Assembly: GCA_023228985.1 (NCBI GenBank)
Contig: JALOAC010000040.1
Coordinates: forward strand, 1-13,027
DNA: 13,027 bases
Direction: 5' to 3'
Origin: Thiopseudomonas sp.
Lineage (GTDB): Bacteria > Pseudomonadota > Gammaproteobacteria > Pseudomonadales > Pseudomonadaceae
A program made the position numbers and the translations under genes. The notes under the pieces were generated by a model. That model did not search any database. It saw only the letters and a list, made by a program, of their open reading frames with translations, and was not told the origin of the DNA. This document shows, one piece after another, positions 5,880-10,756 of the stretch. Positions within the stretch are counted from its first letter, which is position 1. Every line of letters starts with the position of its first letter.

Positions 5880-6128
5880 ATGACAAGTATCCAGTTTATC
5901 GAAACAGAGCAGGGGCGGGTAGTACAGCAAGCTGCAAAATTGCTTACATCCCTGGAGTTCATCGACGAGATCCAGGCGCAGGAGGTCGGAGAAATAGCGG
6001 AGGCAGTGGCTAAGGTTTTGCTTGTGGTTTTTTACCAAGCAGAGACAGGGCAAGCCAGCCTAGAGATTTTTCAGGATGCTATGCAAAAACTTCAAGATGC
6101 ACTGCCTTTAAGGCGAACAATCAACTGA
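5880..6128 (+). CDS. Small acidic protein of unknown function
   Basis: The 82-residue ORF starts at ATG 5880 with GAGAGGTG (5868-5875) just upstream and ends before a strong terminator at 6132. I do not recognise a family. The sequence is predicted mostly helical, with an acidic central part (LEFIDEIQAQEVGEIAEAVA) and a hydrophobic KVLLVVFY stretch too short to be a confident membrane span. There is no signal peptide or cysteine. It follows trbJKL and may be co-transcribed with them, which would suggest a transfer or maintenance accessory. That is guesswork from position; the ORF itself is well supported by its ribosome binding site and terminator. Confidence 0.7.
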   Translation: MTSIQFIETEQGRVVQQAAKLLTSLEFIDEIQAQEVGEIAEAVAKVLLVVFYQAETGQASLEIFQDAMQKLQDALPLRRTIN

Positions 6129-6131
6129 TAG

Positions 6132-6159
6132 AAAAGGGCAGCGAGGGCTGCCCTTTTTT
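6132..6159 (+). terminator. Strong rho-independent terminator
   Basis: AAAGGGCAGC (6133-6142) pairs perfectly with GCTGCCCTTT (6147-6156) over a GAGG loop, followed by more T to 6159. It closes the trbJKL and small-ORF unit. Confidence 0.92.
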
Positions 6160-6187
6160 GTTATGGGACAAACTTACGGCGTGACGC

Positions 6188-6300
6188 TGCCAATGTTTGG
6201 CATGGCACATAAGGGTTATCTTTTTGGGCTAGGCACTTATAAGCCGACCTTTTGAGCTATGAGCCACCGGCGATAAACTGGCACTTTGAGGCATAGCCAA
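6188..6300. other. Probable res site for the adjacent serine resolvase
   Basis: This intergenic stretch directly upstream of the resolvase holds TGCCAA-TGT-TTGGCA (6188-6202). It also holds three related GGCAC elements (GGCACATAAG, GGCACTTATAAG, GGCACTTTGAGG, near 6204, 6232 and 6280) and two TTGAG-containing elements ending in AGCC. The near-palindrome GGCACTTATAAGCC (about 6232-6244) could be the crossover site. Small-resolvase genes commonly lie beside a multi-part res site; subsites here are inferred. Confidence 0.45.
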
Positions 6301-6313
6301 AGGAGCCAGAGCC

Positions 6314-6976
6314 ATGAAAGTTGCGCGGGTATATTTGCGCGTCAGCACGGACGCGCAAGACTTGGAACGCCAAGAAGAAATAATCACGACCGCAAAGGAC
6401 GCGGGCTATTACGTTGCCGGTGTTTACCGTGAGAAGGCCAGCGGAGCGCGAGCAGACCGCCCGGAGCTGCTGCGCATGATTGCCGACTTGCAGCCGGGTG
6501 AGGTGGTCATTGCCGAGCGGATAGACCGAATCAGCCGCCTACCCCTACCAGAAGCCGAGAAGCTGATTGCCTCGATACAAGACAAAGGCGCACGGCTGGC
6601 AGTGCCTGGCATTGTCGATTTAACCGACCTGGCCGACCAAGCCGAAGGCGTGGCAAAGGTGGTGCTGGAGAGTGTGCAGGCCATGCTTTTACGCCTGGCT
6701 CTACAAATGGCGCGGGACGATTACCAGGAAAGGCGAGAGCGGCAGCGGCAGGGTATCCAGCTGGCAAAGCAGGCGGGCAAGTACCTTGGCAAACAGGCCG
6801 ACAAGAAACGCCGCGCCCAGGTTATCGCACTGCGAGCCAGCGGCCACAGTATCCAAAAAACCGCCGAATTGACCGGCTACAGCGCGACCCACGTCAAGCG
6901 CATAACGGCAGAAGCAAGAGCGACCGGCCAGCTGGCCGGATTGGTACGCCAAGAGGGAAGGGAAAAAACACCGTAA
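6314..6976 (+). CDS. Serine recombinase/resolvase (plasmid multimer resolution)
   Basis: The 220-residue product has the complete small-resolvase layout. The catalytic Ser11 is in VYLRVSTDAQDLERQ. Arg49 is in GARADRPEL, and Asp71, Arg72 and Arg75 are in ERIDRISR, all expected active-site residues. The long E-type helix follows, and a C-terminal helix-turn-helix is at about 167-196 (AQVIALRASGHSIQKTAELT). AGGAG at 6301-6305 supports ATG 6314. It sits in the backbone, not in the transposon, next to the partition genes, so its likely job is resolving plasmid dimers at an adjacent res site. It is not recognisable as a named transposon TnpR. Codon and base composition are like its neighbours. Confidence 0.88.
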   Translation: MKVARVYLRVSTDAQDLERQEEIITTAKDAGYYVAGVYREKASGARADRPELLRMIADLQPGEVVIAERIDRISRLPLPEAEKLIASIQDKGARLAVPGIVDLTDLADQAEGVAKVVLESVQAMLLRLALQMARDDYQERRERQRQGIQLAKQAGKYLGKQADKKRRAQVIALRASGHSIQKTAELTGYSATHVKRITAEARATGQLAGLVRQEGREKTP

Positions 6977-7018
6977 AGGATTGCAAACAACGATTAAAAA
7001 ACTATCATCATGCACCTG

Positions 7019-7091
7019 TTTTAATATTAAAAACGTATTGACCGAAACCCAGCGAAAGGGTATTATTTCACTATCAAGTTAATATTAAAAA
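7019..7091 (+). promoter_or_regulatory. parA promoter flanked by AT-rich palindromes (operator/centromere candidates)
   Basis: TTGACC (7038-7043), a 17-base gap and TATTAT (7061-7066) form a good promoter. A palindrome TTTTAATATTAAAA lies upstream at 7019-7032, and its core TTAATATTAA recurs downstream at 7079-7088. The promoter is thus bracketed by identical sites, as expected for autoregulation by the ribbon-helix-helix partner, and the sites may also serve as parS. Confidence 0.7.
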
Positions 7092-7101
7092 GGGGTTAAA
7101 A

Positions 7102-7761
7102 ATGATTATCACCGTAGGCAACACAAAGGGCGGAGTTGGTAAAACTACGCTGGCCGTACAGCTGGCAATTTATCGCGCACTGGCTGGCCGTGACGTGTGG
7201 CTGATTGACGGCGACAGGCAAGGCACAGCCGCCGCCGCCATTGCAGCCCGAGCAGAAGCGGGCAGGGTTCCAGGCATTGCTTGCGCCCAGTACGCGGACG
7301 GTGCAGCACTGCGCGGGCAGGTACAGCAGCAGCGCGACAAGTGGCAAGACATCATCATAGACGCAGGCGGGCGGGACTCTACCGCGCTACGGGCGGCACT
7401 GGTTTTGTCTGACGTTCTGCTAGTGCCGTTTGCCCCCCGGTCTTATGACGTGTGGGCATTGGAAGACATGGCCGCACTGGTGGACGAAGCCCGCAGCGTT
7501 CGGGACGGCTTGTGCTGCTTTGCGGTGCTGAACCAAGCAGACCCAGGCGAGCGGTCAACGGATAACGCGGAGGCGGCGGCAGCCGTGGCAGACGTTCCAC
7601 AGTTCGAGTACCTATCAACCCCGATACGCCGCCGCAAGGCATTCAGCAACGCGGGTGGTGCTGGCCTGGCCGTATGCGAATTGTCGCCCCGCGACCCCAA
7701 AGCAATAGCAGAAATGGAAGAATTGGCCGCGCACGTTTTTAATATTAAAACAACTGTATAA
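7102..7761 (+). CDS. parA: ParA-type partition ATPase
   Basis: The 219-residue product is a short ParA without an N-terminal helix-turn-helix (type Ib). The deviant Walker A motif KGGVGKTT is at residues 9-16, with both signature lysines. The A' motif LIDGDRQGT is near 34-42, and a Walker B-like IIIDAGG at 84-90. These ATPases move plasmid copies over the nucleoid using a partner bound to parS. Here the partner would be the ribbon-helix-helix protein encoded 14 bases downstream. A start at ATG 7102 is supported by AAGGGG shortly upstream. The gene's 3' end carries a third TTTTAATATTAAAA palindrome (7737-7750). It is not the IncC/KorB system of IncP plasmids. Confidence 0.93.
   Translation: MIITVGNTKGGVGKTTLAVQLAIYRALAGRDVWLIDGDRQGTAAAAIAARAEAGRVPGIACAQYADGAALRGQVQQQRDKWQDIIIDAGGRDSTALRAALVLSDVLLVPFAPRSYDVWALEDMAALVDEARSVRDGLCCFAVLNQADPGERSTDNAEAAAAVADVPQFEYLSTPIRRRKAFSNAGGAGLAVCELSPRDPKAIAEMEELAAHVFNIKTTV
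7737..7750. repeat. Third TTTTAATATTAAAA palindrome at the parA 3' end
   Basis: This is an exact 14-bp repeat of 7019-7032, located inside the last parA codons and just before the partner gene. It is AT-rich within a GC-rich gene, which suggests selection for a binding site. Confidence 0.75.
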
Positions 7762-7775
7762 GGCGATTAAAAGAC

Positions 7776-8036
7776 ATGGCAATTCAACGTAAACCAAGAT
7801 TAAAACAACCTAGCGCAGCGGATGCCTTTATACAGGGCGCACCTGATGCCCAGGCGCAGCCAGAAGCACCGGCAGGCCAGACGTATCAGAAGGGCGTAAG
7901 GAAGGGCAATAAGCGACAAATCAGCCTCACAATCACCCCGGCACTGCTGGAAAAGGTGGACGCTATGGCCGCAGAAATGGGGCAGTCACGAGCCGCCATC
8001 ATCAACATGGCAATTTATCGCCTGATTGAAGAGTAA
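7776..8036 (+). CDS. Ribbon-helix-helix partner of ParA (ParG-like, probable centromere binder)
   Basis: The 86-residue product has a flexible, Pro/Gln/Ala-rich N-terminus (about residues 1-45). A C-terminal ribbon-helix-helix domain follows: KRQISLTITPALLEKVDAM, then GQSRAAIINMAIYRLIEE. That is the layout of ParG-type partition proteins, whose mobile N-terminus stimulates the ATPase while the folded dimer binds DNA. It lies 14 bases after parA, so the two form an operon. The likely targets are the TTTTAATATTAAAA palindromes at 7019, 7079 and 7737. The family is clear; the ParG-type role is inferred from architecture and context. Confidence 0.82.
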   Translation: MAIQRKPRLKQPSAADAFIQGAPDAQAQPEAPAGQTYQKGVRKGNKRQISLTITPALLEKVDAMAAEMGQSRAAIINMAIYRLIEE

Positions 8037-8114
8037 GCCGTCAAAACAAAATTAAATATTGTCAGGCGTTAAATAGATTGTATCTTGTGCAAAAAGTGCA
8101 GGTAGGGCATGATT

Positions 8115-8414
8115 ATGAATATTGGTTCAATGAGTCTGATAACGCCGGTTGGTGTTCGGGCTTTAATCGCAGCTGGCAGCGTTGAAGATGCAAGCATTCA
8201 GGCGATAAGCACGGAAGGGCTAGCGGTCGTTATCAAGACCAAGAAAGAGACCTTTGTTTTAGGTCGTATGCGTGGCGGTATTCGTGTATTTGTGTCTGTT
8301 GATGGCGCAGCTTCGGTACTGATTCAGTTTGGTATCAAAGGCTTTTATGTGAATGCAGAAGGCTGGCTACCGCGTACGCTACAAAAGCAGTCTTTAGCGG
8401 GTAACGCCGATTGA
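8115..8414 (+). CDS. ParC-like partition-associated protein
   Basis: I chose ATG 8115 (99 residues) because AGGG at 8103-8106 is eight bases away. The ATG at 8109 is too close to that site but would only add Met-Ile. The product begins with SLITPVGVRALIAAGSVEDA and later has GGIRVFVSVDGAASVLIQFGI and GFYVNAEGW. These resemble small ParC-family partition-associated proteins that follow parA in some Proteobacterial plasmids. It looks like a compact mixed alpha/beta fold with no membrane segment. Its function is unknown beyond association with partition loci. It ends at a strong hairpin terminator. The family call comes from memory of pattern and context. Confidence 0.6.
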   Translation: MNIGSMSLITPVGVRALIAAGSVEDASIQAISTEGLAVVIKTKKETFVLGRMRGGIRVFVSVDGAASVLIQFGIKGFYVNAEGWLPRTLQKQSLAGNAD

Positions 8415-8422
8415 GGACTTTT

Positions 8423-8525
8423 AGAAAAGCAAAAGCCCCGTTGGGCAACGGGGCTTTGCAGAAACACGAGCTACTGACTTGGGCAAGTCACTAGCACGAC
8501 CGCCGTAGAACAGCGGGTTTAGCTA
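8423..8525 (-). ncRNA. Putative short antisense RNA in the rep leader
   Basis: A minus-strand promoter (TTGTCA 8560-8555, 17-base gap, TAGAAT 8537-8532) predicts a start near 8525. About 100 bases later lies the terminator at 8457-8432 with a U-rich tail. The RNA would contain a long stem-loop at 8467-8498 (13 of 15 positions paired, 2-base loop) plus the terminator hairpin, the shape of plasmid copy-control RNAs. It would be antisense to the rep leader if rep is transcribed from upstream of 8430. No ORF fits it. Existence and role are inferred. Confidence 0.55.
8432..8457. terminator. Bidirectional hairpin terminator after the parC-like gene
   Basis: AAAGCCCCGTT pairs perfectly with AACGGGGCTTT over a GGGC loop. 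The minus-strand reading is followed by TTTTGCTTTTC, a better U-rich tail than the plus-strand reading. It can end both the partition operon and the minus-strand RNA that starts near 8525. Confidence 0.85.
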
Positions 8526-8560
8526 AACATTATTCTACGGCCTTGTTTCTGCTTTGACAA
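8502..8560 (-). promoter_or_regulatory. Minus-strand promoter with KorA operator, upstream of rep
   Basis: TTGTCA-17-TAGAAT is near consensus (5/6 and 5/6). An exact KorA operator GTTTAGCTAAAC (8517-8528) covers the predicted start site. Nine-base inverted arms GCCGTAGAA (8502-8510) and TTCTACGGC (8533-8541) enclose the operator. On the plus strand the same -35 bases read TTGACA, but no good plus-strand -10 follows. Confidence 0.7.
8517..8528. promoter_or_regulatory. KorA operator (OA), copy 2
   Basis: This is an exact 12-bp GTTTAGCTAAAC, identical to 3397-3408, placed at the predicted start of the antisense RNA upstream of rep. Binding of a KorA protein would block that promoter. Confidence 0.85.
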
Positions 8561-8561
8561 C

Positions 8562-8582
8562 CCTTGTGCTGTACGCGCAAGG
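8562..8582 (+). other. Stem-loop just upstream of the rep ribosome binding site
   Basis: CCTTGTGC pairs with GCGCAAGG (one G-U pair) over a 5-base loop, ending six bases before AAGGA at 8588-8592. A leader hairpin here could influence rep translation. Confidence 0.45.
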
Positions 8583-8597
8583 CGAACAAGGACAGAC

Positions 8598-10040
8598 ATG
8601 GCAGCAGTAGAGCAGCTATCACTATTCGACCGGGCGGAAGAAGCCAGGGCATACCACGACCCAGCACGAGCGGGTTTTTTCTCTATTCTGGTCAACGACC
8701 AGGGCGAAAAAAAACAATCCTCGCACCGGCTGATTGAAATGCCGACCGTCCTGGAGCTTATCGACAAGACCCGCGATACATGGATGACCCAGGCCGAATT
8801 TATCCGGCCAAACAGGCGCGTGGTAAACCTTGCCCGCATTGGCCTACTGTTTGCCGACCTGGACACCTACCGCGAGCCGTGGGCAACCGGAAGGACACCG
8901 GAGGAACTGGCCGCCTCGGTGCTGTACTACTGCGCACAGGAAGGCATACCGACCCCCTCGATGCTCATTTTTTCAGGCCGTGGCATACAAGCTAAGTGGC
9001 TACTGGATGGAGTCATACCCCGCGCCGCCTTGCCCCGCTGGAACGCCTGCCAGCGTTATCTAGTTGACCGCCTGCTACCCCTTGGAGCCGACCGGCAAGC
9101 CAAAGACGCAAGCCGTGTGCTGCGCATGGTGGATACCGTCAACCAAAAGAGCGGCGAAATCTGCCGGGTTGTCCACGTTGAAAACGGAGCAGACGGCCAG
9201 CCGGTGCGCTATAACTTCGAGTACATGGCCGAAATGCTGCTACCAGTCGCCCGCTGGACGATTGAACAGCAACGCCAGGAACAGGAGGCGCGAGCCAAGC
9301 GCCGACAGCTCAAACTGCTACCAGGCAGCAAGTCCGACAACCTGCGCGGATTTTCAGGGCGGCAGCTGGCATGGCACAGGCTGGAAGACCTGCGCACTAT
9401 TGCCCTGCTACGCGGCGGAGTCCAAGAAGGCGAGCGGATGCTACATCTTTTTTGGCGTTTGAACTTCCTGCTTTTGTCCGGTGCGACCCACAGCGGCCAG
9501 ATGTACCACGAAGCCAAAGCCCTTGCCCGCGAGATAGCCCCCGAATGGGCGCACAACAGCAAAGAGCTGATGACCCTATACAGCAAGGCCAAAGCCTACG
9601 AAGCGGGCGAAAAGGTGAAGTTTGGCGGCAAGGAATTTGCCCCCCTATACACTCCGAAAAACGACACCCTCATAAACCTGTTTGGCATTACCGACCAGGA
9701 ACAAAGGGAACTGCGCACCATTATCAGCACGGACATGGCAAGAGAGCGGGACAGAGACCGCAAAGAAGCCGCAAGGCGAGCCACTGGAGCCGTGGATAGG
9801 GAAACATACCTAGAAGCCGCAAAGACCAAGCAGGCGCAAGCCCAGGAGCTTAGGGCGCAAGGCTTGAGCGTTAGAGCTATTGCCGCACAAATGGGCGTTT
9901 CTGTTGGTTCGGTATCGGGTTATTTGAAAGCAGCGGCAAGCGTTCAAAGTCCGTCCGTATTACAGGCGGATGCTAGAAAAAAAACAGGTGTTCAAAGTCC
10001 GTCCGTATTACTAATGGCGAAGCCCACGCCCGCGCCGTAG
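8598..10040 (+). CDS. rep: Plasmid replication protein with primase-type (AEP) domain
   Basis: The 480-residue product starts at ATG 8598 with AAGGA at 8588-8592. The N-terminal half looks like an archaeo-eukaryotic primase fold. It has the metal-binding pair Asp87/Asp89 in LLFADLDTYR, SGRGIQAKWLL (126-136), and KDASRVLRMVDTVNQKSG (169-186), which resembles the third motif of plasmid primase-polymerases. Near the C-terminus a helix-turn-helix (AQELRAQGLSVRAIAAQMGV, then SVGSVSGYLK) should bind DNA. The last 30 residues contain VQSPSVL twice, encoded by 19-bp repeats that look like iterons. It is not TrfA, the usual IncP initiator. The likely role is replication initiation at the adjacent repeat-rich region. 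The fold is moderately sure; initiation is inferred. Confidence 0.75.
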   Translation: MAAVEQLSLFDRAEEARAYHDPARAGFFSILVNDQGEKKQSSHRLIEMPTVLELIDKTRDTWMTQAEFIRPNRRVVNLARIGLLFADLDTYREPWATGRTPEELAASVLYYCAQEGIPTPSMLIFSGRGIQAKWLLDGVIPRAALPRWNACQRYLVDRLLPLGADRQAKDASRVLRMVDTVNQKSGEICRVVHVENGADGQPVRYNFEYMAEMLLPVARWTIEQQRQEQEARAKRRQLKLLPGSKSDNLRGFSGRQLAWHRLEDLRTIALLRGGVQEGERMLHLFWRLNFLLLSGATHSGQMYHEAKALAREIAPEWAHNSKELMTLYSKAKAYEAGEKVKFGGKEFAPLYTPKNDTLINLFGITDQEQRELRTIISTDMARERDRDRKEAARRATGAVDRETYLEAAKTKQAQAQELRAQGLSVRAIAAQMGVSVGSVSGYLKAAASVQSPSVLQADARKKTGVQSPSVLLMAKPTPAP

Positions 10041-10181
10041 GCGCTGCTTTTGAGTAGCCCCGCATTGTAAAAATGCGAGTAGCCGCAAGGGGGGTGGGTA
10101 ACTTGCTTGCAAGTTATCCATGCCCCGCGCAGTGCCGGAACGGCACGGAGTTTTACAGGCTGCAAAGTCAGTGCGTATTAC
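9945..10181 (+). repeat. Three iteron-like repeats, CAAAGTCNGTNCGTATTAC
   Basis: Copies lie at 9945-9963, 9993-10011 and 10163-10181. Copies 1 and 2 are identical over 22 bp (with GTT in front) and lie 48 bases apart inside rep. Copy 3 differs at two core positions, lies in the noncoding region, and shares TATTACTAA with copy 2. The placement beside rep suggests Rep-binding iterons. Confidence 0.7.
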
Positions 10182-10196
10182 TAACAAGGTGTTTAT
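10041..10196. other. Candidate replication origin (oriV)
   Basis: This gap between rep and the next ORF is dense in structure. It holds CGCATT/AATGCG (10061-10077) flanked by two copies of GAGTAGCC, a perfect AACTTGC-TT-GCAAGTT (10100-10115), and GTGCCG-GAA-CGGCAC (10132-10146). It also has the third iteron-like repeat and TTATCCATG (10114-10122), a 7/9 match to the DnaA box. It is the best oriV candidate in the window; no replication function is shown by sequence alone. Confidence 0.55.
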
Positions 10197-10502
10197 ATGA
10201 CAAGAAGGAAATCATTTAGCCCGGAGCTACTGGAACAACTGCGAGCAATGCCGGTGGCGGCTGCCCTCGATGCCCTGGGGCTGTACTGGAAAAAAGACCC
10301 GGATTTTGCGCCGGTCAAAGATAAAAACACCGTCCGGCTAAATGTGGCCGTGGGTGGCGGTGCGGTTGAGCTGTTGGCTACTGGCTGCAAGTGGTACGAC
10401 ACCAGGGCAGAGAAGGGCGGCGGCGGTGCAGTTGATTTAGCCATGCACCTGCTACGCCTGGACTTCGTGACAGCCGTTAAGCGGATGCAAACAAATGTTT
10501 AG
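10197..10502 (+). CDS. Primase N-terminal-like (CHC2/DUF3991-type) short protein
   Basis: The 101-residue ORF starts at ATG 10197 with AAGGTG just upstream. The part from KWYDTRAEKGGGGAVDLAMH to LLRLDFVTAVKRM is the signature seen after the zinc-finger region of Toprim-primase and DUF3991 proteins encoded on plasmids. The usual zinc-binding cysteines are absent; one Cys is visible. Such domains normally continue into a Toprim catalytic part, which is missing, since the frame closes soon after the motif. It may be a truncated primase remnant or a stand-alone accessory to the primase-type Rep. A KorB operator and a strong terminator follow directly. Confidence 0.65.
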   Translation: MTRRKSFSPELLEQLRAMPVAAALDALGLYWKKDPDFAPVKDKNTVRLNVAVGGGAVELLATGCKWYDTRAEKGGGGAVDLAMHLLRLDFVTAVKRMQTNV

Positions 10503-10504
10503 TT

Positions 10505-10517
10505 TTTAGCGGCTAAA
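10505..10517. promoter_or_regulatory. KorB operator (OB), copy 2
   Basis: This is an exact TTTAGCGGCTAAA, with flanking T and A giving a 15-bp palindrome, two bases after the stop of the primase-like ORF. It is not at a recognisable promoter, so if used it would act at a distance, as some RK2 KorB sites do. Confidence 0.8.
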
Positions 10518-10534
10518 ATTTAACGCCAAGAGAG

Positions 10535-10563
10535 AAGCCAGGCCGGTGGGTCTGGCTTTTTTT
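10535..10563 (+). terminator. Rho-independent terminator after the rep region
   Basis: AAGCCAG (10535-10541) pairs with CTGGCTT (10552-10558) and is followed by an unbroken T-run to 10563. It ends transcription from rep and the primase-like ORF. Confidence 0.9.
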
Positions 10564-10674
10564 GTACCTGGCAAAAACTGGCCACGCAGGAGCGCACAGG
10601 CTGGCCGTTCTGGTGGTGGGTAATGCGATTGTGTGGCCTATGTGCAAAACCGCTGCAATGGCCGCTGTAGGCCG
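10564..10674. other. Noncoding backbone segment before the transposon
   Basis: No convincing gene, iteron or promoter is seen here. Before the insertion this segment was continuous with 131 onwards, so it is part of the region upstream of kfrA. Confidence 0.5.
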
Positions 10675-10679
10675 TTATT
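10675..10679. repeat. Target-site duplication TTATT, copy 2
   Basis: Identical to 126-130 and directly adjacent to the tip of the second inverted repeat. Confidence 0.9.
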
Positions 10680-10717
10680 GAGGGTTGGCAGACAAACGTG
10701 AAAAATAGTCTAAAAAC
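10680..10717 (+). repeat. 38-bp terminal inverted repeat of the Tn3-family element, copy 2
   Basis: It begins GAGGGTTGGCAGACAAACG and matches the minus strand of 88-125 at 36 of 38 positions. The tnpA stop codon lies 39 bases inside it, a usual distance for this family. Confidence 0.93.
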
Positions 10718-10756
10718 GCCCCTAACCAAATGAAATGGCTGTAGTTTATCCCGTTT

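Noticed and set aside
8554..8582. Plus-strand rep promoter starting with TTGACA at 8554
   Set aside because: No acceptable -10 box at 16-18 bases; the bases fit better as the -35 of the minus-strand promoter.
9942..10011. Repeats in rep as a CRISPR array
   Set aside because: Only two close copies with a 26-base gap lying within a coding frame, and no cas genes; iterons fit better.
10100..10130. Palindrome followed by TTATCCATGCCCC as a second nic site
   Set aside because: It resembles the IncP nic core only loosely, and a full oriT with flanking traK and traJ is present at 1997-2120.
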